From positions 64,949,082 to 65,013,081 of the forward strand of contig CM022944.1 of the NCBI GenBank assembly GCA_012931725.1: 64,000 nucleotides of DNA, written 5' to 3'. The position numbers were made by a program, and so were the translations under genes. Positions 12,361-24,556 of this stretch are shown in pieces. Numbering within the stretch: position 1 is the stretch's first letter; each line of letters begins with the position of its first letter. The notes under the pieces are model-generated. The model saw only the letters and a program-made list of their open reading frames with translations. It was not told the origin of the DNA and did not search any database. Origin of the DNA: Litsea cubeba. Its lineage: Eukaryota; Streptophyta; Magnoliopsida; Laurales; Lauraceae.

Positions 12361-14394
12361 GAACCCATTTGGTCCTCCAAATGGTCTAAACCAAATCAAA
12401 ATAAAAAACTCAAAAGACTAAAGAAAACACTAACACCCTGCACTGAACCTTTGCAACTGAGATGTACCCTGATCAAACCTGACGGTGAGATGCGTCTACA
12501 AGCAACATATCTAATTTGGTTGAAGGCTTCGCATGGTTCCACACAGTTACTCACAACATGTTCCTCTGACGAAACCGATGTTCAACAATTCCTCTAGTCA
12601 TCCCTTGGTGATCATCCGGCGTCCTTACACTAGATCATTTTTTTTCCACCTACCTAGTACATCACTGTCGGTCCAAGAAACTGTAAGTTTTGTCTCTTTT
12701 TATCACCCTGGATTTTCGCTCCTTAAGTCACACAAAGCTGTACACAATGATTCTGACTCTTGCTTGAAGATGTGGTCGTGGACATGCGTTAACTTAAAAT
12801 AATCTCCATCCTGGAAAACTCTGGAATTCTATATACCTGCTGTTACTGTACCACTCAAATTTTGGTTCACCTTTCCATTTGGTCTAGTCTCCAAAGAATC
12901 GGTGAAATTGAGGTGCCACTAAGAGTTAGTCTCTTCAATCAAAGGTTTAGGCGGTCTTCTAGACACATCATCAATCCTACCCTGTCCTGAAATCACAATC
13001 TCCAAAATTTTTGTATGTATCCTGTCTCTGACTTAGTCTGCCATAACTCAGATGTCACACTACTACAATCAGATGCTATACTGTTCTATGTGTCGAAACT
13101 TCGCATGGCTTGGCTCTTTCAAATTTCACTCTTCAGGTTTTCTGCCCTTGATAAGTATAACTGATCTTAGAAATCCAATGTGTGTTTAAAATCCTAAAGT
13201 TCAAGTCTTTCTTCTCTATACTCAGAAGTCCATGTTCGCTCTGATTTTATCTGCTTACTGTTCTTGATCTCCTGCCTGATACTTTGTTATCAACAAAAAT
13301 ATATCTATCCACCTGGTGTCATCCCGTAAAAAGTTGAAACCTTCAATCCAGTTCTCGAAACAATTCCACTACTTCCCATTTGACCTCCAAGGTTCACCAA
13401 AATAGACAAATTCTTACTCGAATTTTTTCACAATCCTGAATCTGCTCAAACTTCTACCTCTGCCTCATGCTCTACATTTTTTGCAAGAACAATTATCTCA
13501 CTTATAATTGAGTATCTTGTCGCGAATCATGTCAGCTGTCTCACCAAATCCAAATTTGTTTCTAACTTTCTTCCACGCGATCAACCTACCTCCATCCATA
13601 GAGTAGAGAAAACTATAACTAACTTGTGACATTTCTTCAGCTTGTATCTGTCCACTATCAAATTCAATAACCTATAAATCGATAAAATCTGCAAGATCTC
13701 CTCTATCTAGTTATCATGTTTGGCTCTTTTCTGCATAATATTCCTTCCTCTACTGTTGAAAATTATCTTGAATACATTTAACCATCCACTTGGCATTTCT
13801 GCTGACTCAACTACACCCGCTTAGGTGGAAGTTACAAAAATCCTCAATCAAAATCATGACAAAAACTTTTTAATTCGATAATTTCCCTATTTTCTCACAC
13901 CAATTTCTAGTCTTACTAGCTAAAAATCACCTCACCCTTCATAAGATCAACATTCAATAAAGCTTCTGCAATCCTTCATCCTAGAACAAGAGTTCAAGTT
14001 CACCCAAAAATCCTCACTTATTCACTTTGGCATGCTGCATGACGATCTTCAATTAGATGAAAGGGGGTCTTCAAGTATTGTTCATGTTCTCCTCTAATAA
14101 GCAAACACAAGCATCTTCTCTCGCTAACCACATTGGTGGTACTAAAAGGCTGAAAATCTGTTGAAGTCCTCCGAAGACAACATGCTAGGCCCACAAGGTT
14201 TTCAGTCTCCGGCACGAACACAAGTAAAAGACACTAAATGTGGGTATGGAGACTTTAAATTCTCCCGCACTAAAAGAAAAACAAGCCCAAACTCAAGAAA
14301 ATAAAATCTAGAGAAAACAAACTCACACAGTCTAACGAGTCCTCACCACACATCTTAAAGTCTCTAGAGTATTTTATTTCCTAGAAACTGACCA
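12361..14394 (-). other. Non-coding interior of element B
   Basis: About 2 kb without gag or pol. It aligns with the interior of element A near the PBS, showing that the family moved as an empty element rather than two unrelated deletions. The small ORFs at 12328-12597 and 12533-12802 have no recognisable domain. Confidence 0.6.
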
Positions 14395-14406
14395 GCTCTG
14401 ATACCA
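14395..14406 (-). other. Primer binding site of element B
   Basis: GCTCTGATACCA on the plus strand is the reverse complement of TGGTATCAGAGC, the initiator tRNA-Met PBS. It lies three bases from the 5' LTR, as in element A. Confidence 0.92.
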
Positions 14407-14409
14407 ATC

Positions 14410-17400
14410 TGTCACACCCCAAAACCGGGCCCTGCAGTGATCCGATCTCGGGATGCGAAATTTTGGGATTAATTAAAAACTTTTGCTTTTCCCAAGATCC
14501 ACATGAATGAGAATCACACCCTTCCACACAATTTGAATATTTCGCAGAAGCTTGCGTGGCATTGCGACACGGAGCCTGTGGCCATAGGATTTCGTGTCGC
14601 ACTCAACCAATAACATAAAGCCATCAATAACGCAGACTGGTGTAGATCAAGAACCATAAAACATTGAGTTAACAGTAACAGGAAATTTCATTTCCCAGAT
14701 ATATATATATATATTCAAGTTATAAGTTACAAAAGTATTTTCATTAAAATCCCAAAAGAAAAGGGCTAATAAAAGCCATCCAAACAAATAACCAACTAAA
14801 CAAATCACTACCCAATTATGTTACGAACTCCGGCGCCAACATGACATCAGTAGGCAGCCTCTCGCGTCCAACCGGCAGCTCGTCCGCCTCCTCCACTCAA
14901 ACCACCTATAAGGGCAAGAGATAGAATCCTGGCACTAAACAAGAAAGGTCAGACACGACAATCTGGCAAGCAAATAAACAGGTAATAAGACGATAAATAT
15001 TTATAAAATAATATAAAATCAATCTTGATACATTTAAAGTTTGAAACACAAATAATCAATGGGGTAAAGAAAACACTTTTTAAATCATTGACAATATGAA
15101 TAAATATAGCAAAGTGAATAAATCAATGGTAAACAAATAAATCAATAGTATTTGAATAAATCAGTGGCGATCGAATAAAACATTAACAATCAATAAATCA
15201 ATGGCGATCAAATAAATCAATGACATTCGATAAAAGCATTGGCATCCACATACGCTAAATTCTCCTATTACCGAAGTAACAAGAGCACTCACTCATAAAC
15301 GTACTGCAAAAGTACTCAATCAATACGTACTCCATTTAATGAAGTAATGGAAGTACTTGATCAATTCTAAACCATGCAAAATGGAAGAAAAGATCTCACC
15401 GCCGCCATGGCCGGAAACACTCACTCATAAAAGAGTTACAAACTGCAATTGGTAATACAATAATAAGGATCCCAAGCCCGAAGAGGAACCCAAGCTTAGT
15501 AGTGCCGAAAGAAATCCAAATCGATACAATTAAATCATTCGATACAATTTCATCGATAAAAGCAACTACTCTGGGCAATTAATACAAACAATATCACTCA
15601 TTCAAACGAGTAGTTTTATCGATATTTCAAACGTGGCGAACCACTCAATCTATTACAAATCAATTTGTAGAAAATATACAAATTTCTCTATCTTAGGATG
15701 AAGTGATGTAAAGTGATCGAATAGCTTACCTAAGGTCGTCTCAATACATACTTGATCCCTTAATTGTTGATTTATAAGAAGAGAGCTTGGTACCACTGAA
15801 GATCTCCAACATTTAAGGTTATAAAGTATGTATTAAGACCTATCAAAATACCCTGGTAATTTACATCATCAATTTCTTCACTTATTCAAAAATCTGGTTG
15901 AAGTTCGGTCACCCTTCGGTTGGCTGTTGGTTAGCCGACAAGTCCATGTCGGTTAACCGACATGCTGACCGACAGCTAGCCGAACACAGAATCGAGGAGG
16001 AGAACAGCTTCTGGAATTGTAACCGAAAGGGTGTCGGTCGGGATTCGGTTAGCCGACACATCCACATCAGAAAATTTGTAGCTCTCGGGAAAAGGAACCG
16101 AGATGAACCGAGCAAGTTCGGTTATCTGTCGGTTAACCGACAGCTGACCGACATTGCTCTGGCAATGAATTTCTGAAGCTGTTTTGTCTCCTTTTCTTCC
16201 TCCAAACACTCCTTATTCCCACACAACAAGCCCTACAATAAAATGAGCTAAAAAGCTCCCCCATTCATCAATCCACACGTCAAATTTATCACTTCAAATC
16301 CACCCATCCAAACATCCTTCAATCACTTCATCATTTCAACCATTCATTCAAAAAAATCTCATTCGAAATAAAAATAATTTTCAAATCAGAATTCAATGAA
16401 GTAAATCCAGCCATATGAGAAATTAAATCATGAGTTTAGTGAAGTAAACCACAAAACAAAACTAGATTAAACATGTTAGGTTCAAAAGCAAGAGTTCAAG
16501 ACAACGAAAATCCATAAAATCGTTGATCTTAAGCAATAACCATCACATTAGCTGAAACATTCACTTGCCTTGGTCAAGAAGAGATGCAAATCTCTCTAAG
16601 ATGGTCTCTAACAAGCCTCTAGCTCCAAATCTACAAAAACCCCAAATAAACCCATAGAAAAGCCCTAAAAATCAATCATTTGTAAACCTTAAAGAAATCC
16701 TTTTGCATGTGTGACAAAAAAACTCCAAATAATTTAGAAAACAAAGATCTCAAGGAAGAAACACCATTGCTAACCTTGAAAAGTTCAAACCAAGAAGAAG
16801 GGCTTGAAGGAGAGGGTTGTCCTTGCTTAAAATCCTTGAAAAAGGTATCTTCGGAAAGCCAAGATGGAGGAGAAGAAGATTAGGAGATCAATCCCTCACT
16901 TATCACTCAAGAGAAAGACTTATAAGATGAGAGAGAAAATGGCTGGAAGAGAGAGAAGCTCTCAGCTGTGAAGTTGCAGAAAAACGAAAATGAGGAAGAA
17001 GAAAGAACGTGGGTGGGTTTTAAGTTAAGTGGAAAGTGGGCCCCATGGGCCCCAAAACTTCAAGTGCCTAGATCACTGACTTGTGGGTCTCGAATGAAAA
17101 CGACGAAGAAGACAAAATCGATCATCGAAATATCTACTTTCCAAAAAGTAAATTTTTGCCAATTTCTGAAATTTTCAAAATTTGTGTACAGATATAGTGT
17201 GAAAGGTCGGTTTTGCCCTTTTTTCTCGAAAAACGTATTTTTTGAGCCTCAAATCCAAATAGATAAAACATGAATGTTGTTAAAAACAATAAAATGAGTC
17301 AGAATGAATAAAAATTGGAATTTTTAGAAATCGAAAATAAATTCTTACAAAAATACGATTTACAAAGGTCAGGTCAAAACAAAGTCAAAACGGTTCTCAA

Positions 17401-17530
17401 AAATCTCCAAAGTCATGAAAAATCTATTCAAACTTAAAAACGAAGTATAACCCACTACTAATCTCACTCGAAAAATAAAACCACAACTAAGACAACACTA
17501 AACAAAAGAATTGGGGGCCGGGGTCTTACA
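14410..17530 (-). repeat. 5' LTR of element B
   Basis: 3121 bp on the minus strand, TG to CA, homologous to 9246-12346 with scattered differences. The palindrome block is at 15903-16160 and the AATCAATGG-type AT-rich repeats at about 15110-15240. Confidence 0.9.
15903..16160. repeat. Palindrome cluster in the right LTR of element B
   Basis: The clearest copy of the block: ATGTCGGTTAACCGACAT is a perfect palindrome near 15946-15963, and GTCGGTTAACCGACAGC recurs near 16129-16145. It lies about 1370 bp from the minus-strand LTR start. Confidence 0.72.
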
Positions 17531-17535
17531 AAAGT

Positions 17536-18104
17536 CTTCTCCATCCTTCTATCCATTGCCTTCCTCTGCTGTTTTTTAAGAGTTGCTATAGATGGTACAT
17601 AAAAAGGAAAATGTTGCATGCCCATTAAGGTAGCATGTGGTTTTTTCATAACTAATTCAATACTTAAATTGCAAAAAAGTTTAATTTTTTATTTTTTGAA
17701 TATTGTTTGGCACATGAATACAGCCATGAGGAAAATGTTTTTTCTTGAATGTTACCACTTTGCTAAACTTGTTTGTACCATGGGATGATTGGATAGTTAG
17801 TTAGTGAGGTTGACTCCTATCTTGGCTCTGGATTACAACTAGGAGGCTAGGCCTCTGGATTTGCTCCATTTTCAAGCTTGGATGGGCAATTCAAACAAGA
17901 GCCCCCCAACACTAAAATTGGAGAGGGATGTACCGTTATCTCTGCTCTTTTTTTGTAACAAATAACAAATGGATGTAATCAGAACAAAAAAAGAAAAAAA
18001 ATACTAACGCCATACAGTTAGGAGGAAAAAGAAACCGACGGCATTTTAATATAATCATAGAAAAAAAAGATAGAGAAAAAACAATTCAAAATCCTGATGT
18101 AGTC
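17536..18104. other. Unassigned DNA between element B and the right inverted repeat
   Basis: No recognisable gene. A minus-strand reading starts at 17649 (first residues MKKPHATLMGMQHFPF) and runs into element B; with A and B removed it continues for about 84 codons. The family is unknown to me. The rest is AT-rich with poly-A and poly-T runs. Confidence 0.3.
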
Positions 18105-18850
18105 GTCAGTCTCATTCCCTCCTTTCTCTTTCTCTTCTCTTCTCCTTATTCGATTCACAGTTCTTTAATTTTTTTTAGCTTTCTTTAACTGGATGTGTTT
18201 TGATCTCACAGAGGTAGGGTGGTGATTCAGGTGGGTTGAGAAAGAGTTCCCGAGATGGAGGAAGGTTGTGGGTGGGGAAGGAGAGAGAGAGACGAAGAGG
18301 GGCAGATTTGAGTTTGGGGGAGACGAGAAAGTTGGGCGCTGCAACGGAGAGATGGGGAGGGACAAAGGAGATGACATCAGGGAGCTTTACAGTCGACGTC
18401 GCACAAGGGAGAGAGGCCACGTACGGCAGGGCAGAGATGGTCGCGCAGCTTAGGGAAGATGGCATCTAGAGGCAGAGATGCAGGGCCGAGAGAGGGATTG
18501 CAGACGAGAGAGGGCGAGTGCAGACAAGAGGGCCGGACAGTTGCAGACAAGAGGGGGAGTTGTAGATCTTCCAGATCTCGCTGGAGGGTGGGAGTGCAAG
18601 GGAGGGAGTGCAGATGAGAGAGGGAGAAAAAGATGAGATAGTGATCGCTGCAAAGAGAAAAGCTCCTCACCGTTCGCTGAAGAGAAAGAGGAAAGAGGGA
18701 GAATGAGATCGATCAGGCTTAGAACGGGGGAAATGTGAAAAACATGCGGGCCCCTTGAATTCTTCTTCCCAATTCACCGCATGTGGATATCACACGCCCC
18801 ATTTGATGGTCCCCCTAAGCTGCAGCTTAGAGGAGCCATTCCCATATATA
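18105..18850. repeat. Right copy of the large inverted repeat
   Basis: The reverse complement of 18105-18390 matches 1-318. The copy seems to continue outward to about 18770-18850, where the sequence changes from CT/GA-rich to AT-rich. If these are TIRs, the element beneath, without A and B, would be roughly 2-2.5 kb. The outer boundary is uncertain because the left partner lies outside the window. Confidence 0.5.
18815..18830. repeat. Perfect 16-bp palindrome
   Basis: CTAAGCTGCAGCTTAG is its own reverse complement and sits near the probable outer end of the right inverted repeat. It could be part of the terminus of that element. Confidence 0.5.
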
Positions 18851-18912
18851 TATGATGTTGTTTTTTAAAAAACGTCTTTAATCTTTACTTTCAACCACTC
18901 CATATATTCAAT

Positions 18913-18960
18913 GGGGAGTTCTGTTGGCACCACGTTTTTTGCTATTCTCACCGCATTTTT
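18913..18960 (+). repeat. Left TIR of the MULE
   Basis: Begins GGGGAGTTCTGTTGGCACCA and ends near TTCTCACCGCA. It pairs with 40557-40602 inverted, with a variable middle part. Confidence 0.88.
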
Positions 18961-19433
18961 CTCCACACCAATGTACAAAATAGGTTTTTTAACAGTTTTT
19001 TCTCTTTGCACCCATCAATATACCAAAATTACCCCTTTCATTTACAACTCATCTCATCACTTCTCTTCTCTTCCCACACATCTTCACCATCGTTTTCTCT
19101 ACTCTCTATTGAAACTTTCATCAGAGAAACTCTTCTTCTATCCATTTCGACCCACATTCTGGCTGGAAGATTAGCTCATTGTAAGGATACAAGCACATAA
19201 GGAAGAAAGGAAGAAGCTGTTGTTGTAGTCACCTCCATTTTAGTCAAAGGTATCACCTTCCTTATTCCCCATTGTCATTGTGCTATTTTCTCAAATAGGT
19301 CATTGTAGCAACTATTGTGTGCATCTTAATATGTTCAAAGGGACATAGTCACACGTCTTATTCACTCAAAAATGATTTTTCTGCACTGGTTGCAGTTGTT
19401 CAAAATCTTTTTTTTCATTGTCGCGATATGTTC

Positions 19434-19622
19434 GATTCTGAAACTTCGAACATTACCCAAATGTTCGAATATATAATTTCAAACATTTAAAGAATGTTCG
19501 GATTCTAAAGTTCGTGCATTCCAGAAATGTTCGGCACATAATGTTCGAACATTTCAAGAATGTTTGTATATTACATGCCGAACATTTCTGACTTGTTCGA
19601 ACACACAGAACCGAACACTTAT
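19434..19622. repeat. Left subterminal array of GTTCGAAC-type motifs
   Basis: About a dozen short motifs on the pattern ATGTTCGAACAT or half of it, in both orientations, within 190 bp just upstream of the PMD gene. A matching array lies near the right end (39890-40085), just upstream of the transposase. Subterminal repeats of this sort bind the transposase in several DNA transposon families; that role here is inferred. Confidence 0.75.
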
Positions 19623-19663
19623 AAAAAAATTAATTTAATCACTATTTTTCTAATGTTTTAGAA

Positions 19664-21641
19664 ATGGATAGGCGAAGCAGTTCCAAAGTAAGGCCAACGA
19701 CTTCCAATAGGAGGCGCCGTCGAATAACTAAGGAGGTTGTAGAAGAACCAAGGGAACCGGAATATGATTCAGAAGGAGGCAATGAAGAAGAAGGAGCTCC
19801 TGTTGAACAACATGAAGAAGAAGCTGCTGTTGAACAAGAAATAACTACGGGGCCAGAAGATCGTTCTTTGCTGCCCAGTTTCAACACACACATAGCTGCA
19901 TACATTTGGCATTCACAAGTACGTACTTTTTTTTATTTTTCTCTTTATGTTACATAAAACTCAACGTATTTGTTACATTCTTCAATAATGTAATATTTTC
20001 GAAATGCAGGAACGGGCCCCGCTGAAGTGTTTGAGCCATTGACAGAAAATACCACACTGGACATTGAATGAAAGCAACAGTTTCAGAGAGTTAGTGGATA
20101 GATCTACTTTGAGTCCACTCATCACAACATCCTACCGCTCTGTTAGTAAGATTCTTGTCTCTCGTTTTGTGGAAAGGTGGCAACCTGAAACAAACACTTT
20201 CCACATGCCGTTCGGTGAAATGTCCATTAGTCTAGATGATGTTGCCACTATACTTGGGATCCCGGTGACTGGTCATTCTGTTGCTTATAATGGTAGAATG
20301 TCATTTCAAGATGCTCATTCGCTCCTTGTTGACGCTCTGGGAGTTCATCCAAATGAGACAAATGATGAGTTGCAGTAGGTTCGGGGCCAATCTGTAAGAT
20401 TGGAGTGGCTAAGAGGGAGGTTCTCTTCAATAACCGATGAGGATGGAGATGCCATGATTGATTGTGCAGTGAGAGCATATTTTTGTATTTATAAGGCTGC
20501 ACATTATTCGCGGACAAGAGTGGCACACGTGTGCCAATTATATATCTGACGTTGTTGACAGACTTGTCAAGTGTCCGTACATATGCATGGAGTGCCGCTG
20601 CTCTAGCTTATTTGTATTGACAGTTGGGATTGGCTAACCGTAAGGAAGTTAAACAGATTGCTGGATATCTTACGCTGCTAGAGGCGTGGATTTATGAGCA
20701 TTTCGAGTGTTTCGCTCCAACGTCCAATATTTTATATGGAGTCACCCAACCCCGAGTGTATCGCTGGCTCACTCGTAGGGAGACTACTGCCCCCTACAGG
20801 CACTGCGATAGCGGCTTGATTATATGAGTGCAGATGAGGTACTAAAAATCCCTTTTTCATGACTTACTAAAAATTCTCTATAGTATAATGAAATTTCTTA
20901 TAATTGTTTTGGTCATGCAGGTCACATGGGATCCTTATCGCGATATTAGGCAGCAACATCCATTTAATCAGGTCACCTTCTACTGTGGGTGCATTAATCC
21001 ATTAACGTTGTTGAGCCCTATCATCCAGATAGGATCCTAAGGCAGTTTGGTAAGGTGCAGACTATTCCTCCATCCCCATTAATCCCAATTCGTGCTACAC
21101 GAGGCCCAACTGCAAATGCATATCATATTGCGTATCAATATTTTGATCAAGTATGGGAAAGATGGAATGATCACCTACTGTCTGGGTTGAATCGAAGCGT
21201 TCCAATTCGACATCCATCTGATTGTGTACCACAATACATGGCTTGGTACGCACGAGTGTCATGGAGGCTGCTTCAAAACCCTAACTTTCAATCAGCTTTT
21301 CGCCCACATCCTCAAGATACACAACCTAGTGCAAACATTGATTATGAGATGTTATGGTTAATTGAGCAATATTTCACATTTTCTTTTTAAATGTTTCGAG
21401 TGAATTAATGAATTAAACATCTTACTTGCAGCGCAATGCGGGTGCGCTATGCATCCTTGATAGAGTCATGGAGAGGGGCCAAGATGGATGGATTGATGAC
21501 CCACATGGTATATACACTCACGTCGAGCAGGCTGCACATGTACTGCGTGGAATGACCATTGAAGAGGTGGAGCGCACGGTTCGATACCCCAACATGACTG
21601 CTTGTTCTTATGCACGCTGGCACCGTAGGGACAGTAGCTGA
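19664..21641 (+). pseudogene. Plant mobile domain (PMD) gene carried by the MULE, decayed
   Basis: Exon 1 (19664-19918) encodes a basic then acidic N-terminus (RRRRRITKEVVEEPREPE...). A GT donor at 19919 and an AG acceptor before 20010 join in frame to the start of the PMD. The domain follows with typical PMD strings: RFVERWQPETNTFHMPFGE, SISLDDVATILGIPVTG, VRLEWLRGRFS and, in later exons, QTIPPSPLIPIRA and QYMAWYARVSW. Acceptor-like TGCAG sites precede 20921 and 21433. Breaks: TGA in place of a probable CGA near 20040, TAG at 20376-20378 and frameshifts around 20540-20620 and 20990-21055. PMD proteins (the MAIN/MAIL group and transposon relatives) are thought to act in silencing or transposon biology. 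The gene converges on the transposase gene. Confidence 0.82.
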
Positions 21642-21727
21642 TTTCATTTTGGAAGGTGACCAGTTACTTTAAGACAATCATTTATTTTGTTTACATTTTG
21701 GTTACACTGATGGTGTGTTTTTTATGG

Positions 21728-21845
21728 GTTGGAACATGGTTGTAATTACAATTTTTGGAACATGGTTGTTTACATTTGGAACATGGTTGCTTACGTTTGG
21801 AACATGGTTGTAATCACAATTTTGATGAACATGGTTGCACAGATA
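21728..21845. repeat. Short tandem motif between the convergent MULE genes
   Basis: The motif TTGGAACATGGTTGT recurs about five times with spacers of 10-25 bp, between the ends of the PMD gene and the transposase gene. It may be part of a shared terminator region; nothing further can be said. Confidence 0.6.
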
Positions 21846-21977
21846 AAGTTGAAAAAAACTCAACTTGCATTTCTAAATTAAAAATGTTGTCCATACATGG
21901 GATCTTCTGTTAGAGAAATACATGAACTCTGCAAACAATGTGGCTAGAGAAATACATGAAAAAAATATACAATCTTT

Positions 21978-23652
21978 TCAATCCAATGAGACAGTCTCAC
22001 ATGTTGCTACATATGGATTTATAATCTCTTTAAAACACCTGATTCGATCTTCGTATGCTAATTCCCATTTGCTAGCGTAAGGATGACGGAATTCTTTCCA
22101 CTTATTGGCAATGGGTGCTACAGGATGATCTGGGATCATGAAAACCTATAAATAAATAAATAAACATGTTAATACGTTAACATATTGTAATTAAATAAAA
22201 AAAGAAAATTTTAGTTTTCAATACCTGAACGAAATGGCAAGAATTAACAAAACCCATCGCTATCTCCAATCGAGTAGATACAGGCAATGGTGGTGACCTT
22301 AGAGGAAGAAAGATTAAACACTGTGCCATGTTGAAGTGAAATAAGACCAAGTTGTAACGAGATGCGATAAGATGCCCCATGTCAGGCATAGTCAACCAAT
22401 GCTTGTACGAAGGATTATCCTCATAGTAAGATAGTGTCTCAATGAGTTCTTCTACTCTGTTTTCCACTCCGTATAACTGCTTGTAATGTTCTACATGGTG
22501 CAGCAACTCATGCAAGAGTTCTCTCCTAACCTGTCTCCATCCATCTTCAATATGACCAATCAAAGCAGCAATCGCTCTAAAACTACAATTACCATCGGCT
22601 GCAACATCTTTGATAAGGCATATAAAAGGCCTTAATCCTTCTGAGAACTGTGCAATATAAGAACTGGCATTTTTAGATCTTGTTCTCACAACTCTAGGCT
22701 TTTATTTTTTTCTTTTTTCTGTTCCAACGGTGCCTTAACCATAATGGAAGAAGGTGAGTGACTGTCCTGTGCAGATTGTACCACCTCAAAAGCACTTGGT
22801 TCCCCTTTGGTGGATGTATCAATCCTAATGCGTGGTCGCCCATGGGTTCGGGACTTTGCTTCTGGTTCTAACAAGAATGTACTGTCAGCTCCCTCATCTT
22901 CTTTAAGAGTTGCAGTTTTCTTGTTTGATCAAATTCATTGAACTGCTTTTCAAGTAACTCTAACTCCATCTTACAATCCAACTCCATATTAGAGCTCGAA
23001 ACGGTACTCGGATTCATGTCAAGCTTGACCCAAAGTGGATGTATACACTGAAGGGGAATTGGCCGTCCTTCTGAAACATATGTAGCAATCTCATGCGCAC
23101 ATGGTAACCCATGTGTGGAATGGATAATACATCCACATGCAGTCTTATCAATTCCAACCAGATTTGATCTCTTAGTTTCGGCCAAAATCTTTTCCAAGGC
23201 ATTTCGTGATATGTTCCTACGAAGCTCTTTAAATTTAGAGGGCTTGAAACTGTGTTGCACTACTGTCATGCTCTTCTCGAATGAAGCTTTAATACTTGTA
23301 TGCTGTAGTTCAAGCAAGCTGTATGTTTTTGCCCAATTTGTCTCAAAAGTACCCTGAGATGTCTCTTCAACTGTGAATGTGAAGACTCAGCCCTATATAA
23401 ACAACATAATAATTAATGATGCATGATATATAAATACACATAAAGCATCAATTCATCCAAATTAAAGTATAAGACGTACCTGTTTGACGTAGTATTCCAA
23501 AAATGCGTGCATTTATCAACCCACGCAGATACAAATCTCTCCTTATATTCATCTCACCAACTCTCCTTAACGTACTGAAGTGCTGATGGATATGTTGTGA
23601 ACTCTTGGTTTAGCTTACGCAGATGATCAATATACTCTTCTTCTGTGGATGC
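21978..23652 (-). pseudogene. MULE transposase, 3' part: SWIM zinc finger and OTU protease domain
   Basis: Continues the transposase gene whose 5' part is at 38484-40208. From the insertion point it reads ASTEEEYIDHLRKL, then a transposase C-terminal region, a SWIM zinc finger (ACGCIIHSTHGLPCAHEI: C-x-C then C-x-H), a low-complexity linker and an OTU-type cysteine protease domain. The OTU domain shows DGNCSFRAIA (Asp, Cys) and NSCHFVQVF (His), so the triad residues are present. A donor after 22225 (CAG/GTATTG) and acceptor at 22146 join in frame to the last exon (21978-22145), ending VSLD-stop. Lesions: a TGA in the DEYKERF region near 23570, frameshifts near 22910 and in the poly-A run near 22700. 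OTU domains fused to MULE transposases are known in plants; here the joining intron is clear. Confidence 0.85.
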
Positions 23653-23844
23653 TGTTAGTTTTATGGACTCAATCCAGTAGATGATATAATAAATTGATTA
23701 ATTTCTTTATTTATCAGTATATTCATGCTTTCCTTTCATGAGATGAATAGTGATTTATTATATACTTGCACATAACCAATACGAATGACATGATGGTTCA
23801 TGAGATGAACCGGGGTCCACAAGTATATTAGATGTAATACATGT

Positions 23845-24556
23845 TGTTGACACCAAAAATGTCACTTTGCCTCTTCAAGATCCAAAGAGCTACATGAAGT
23901 CGCAACCTGCCATAAATAGGCAATGCTACTTCCAAAAATCAAATCTTGTCAGAATCAAACAAAAACTGCAAGATCCTTCAAGACAGCCAAAAGAGGAGTA
24001 CACAAGAAGTTTCGGGCCATTTCAAAATCATTTGGCCTAACTTCGCTTCTCCGACAGCTGAAAAGGAGCTCTCGGCGGCAAAAGCATCGGAGACACCAAA
24101 TCTTCGATCAGAGCCGATGGATGGTCTCAAAATACTTCCAAAAGGCTCCACGTCAAGTTCCGAGTCAAACCGACAACGTTTGACCCTACATCAACCCTCA
24201 AACAGCTAAATCAAGCCTCTCGGCGGCGAGAACCACCGAGACCATTACTCATCAGAAAGAGCACATGGACGGCTTCAAAATGCTTATAAAAGGCTACACG
24301 TCAAATTTCAGGTCATTTCCACAACATTTGACCATAGTTTGACGCTCGGAAGTCAAATCAGGCCTCTCGGCGGCAAAGCTCTCCGGGACCATGATTTCCA
24401 AGACAGAGCCTATGGATCATCTTAAAATGACTCCAATAGGTTCCCTGTCAAATTTCAAGTCAATCGGACATCGGTTGACCGCACATCAAACCGCGACATC
24501 TTCATCGCGACAAAAGCGAGTCTACTGGTGATAGGACCCCAAACGGCTTCAAAACT
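23845..24556 (+). repeat. Truncated 5' LTR of Tat1
   Basis: Matches the first ~700 bp of 34220-36825 closely, then jumps at about 24556 (after CGGCTTCAAAACT) straight into RT coding sequence. The remaining ~1.9 kb of LTR, including the TATA box, is absent, so this copy cannot start its own transcript. Confidence 0.9.

Larger units (their letters stand above)
9246..17530 (-). mobile_element. Element B: second long-LTR non-autonomous element, opposite strand
   Basis: An 8285-bp LTR retrotransposon on the minus strand, same family as A. On the plus strand it starts TGTCACACC and ends GGGGTCTTACA, the reverse complements of the family ends. Flanks are GAAGT (9241-9245) and AAAGT (17531-17535), a 5-bp duplication with one mismatch. 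On the minus strand the PBS (14406-14395) and polypurine tract (12360-12347) are both in place. The roughly 2-kb interior codes for nothing recognisable. The A-B pair forms a head-to-head arrangement of two 8-kb elements. Confidence 0.92.
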
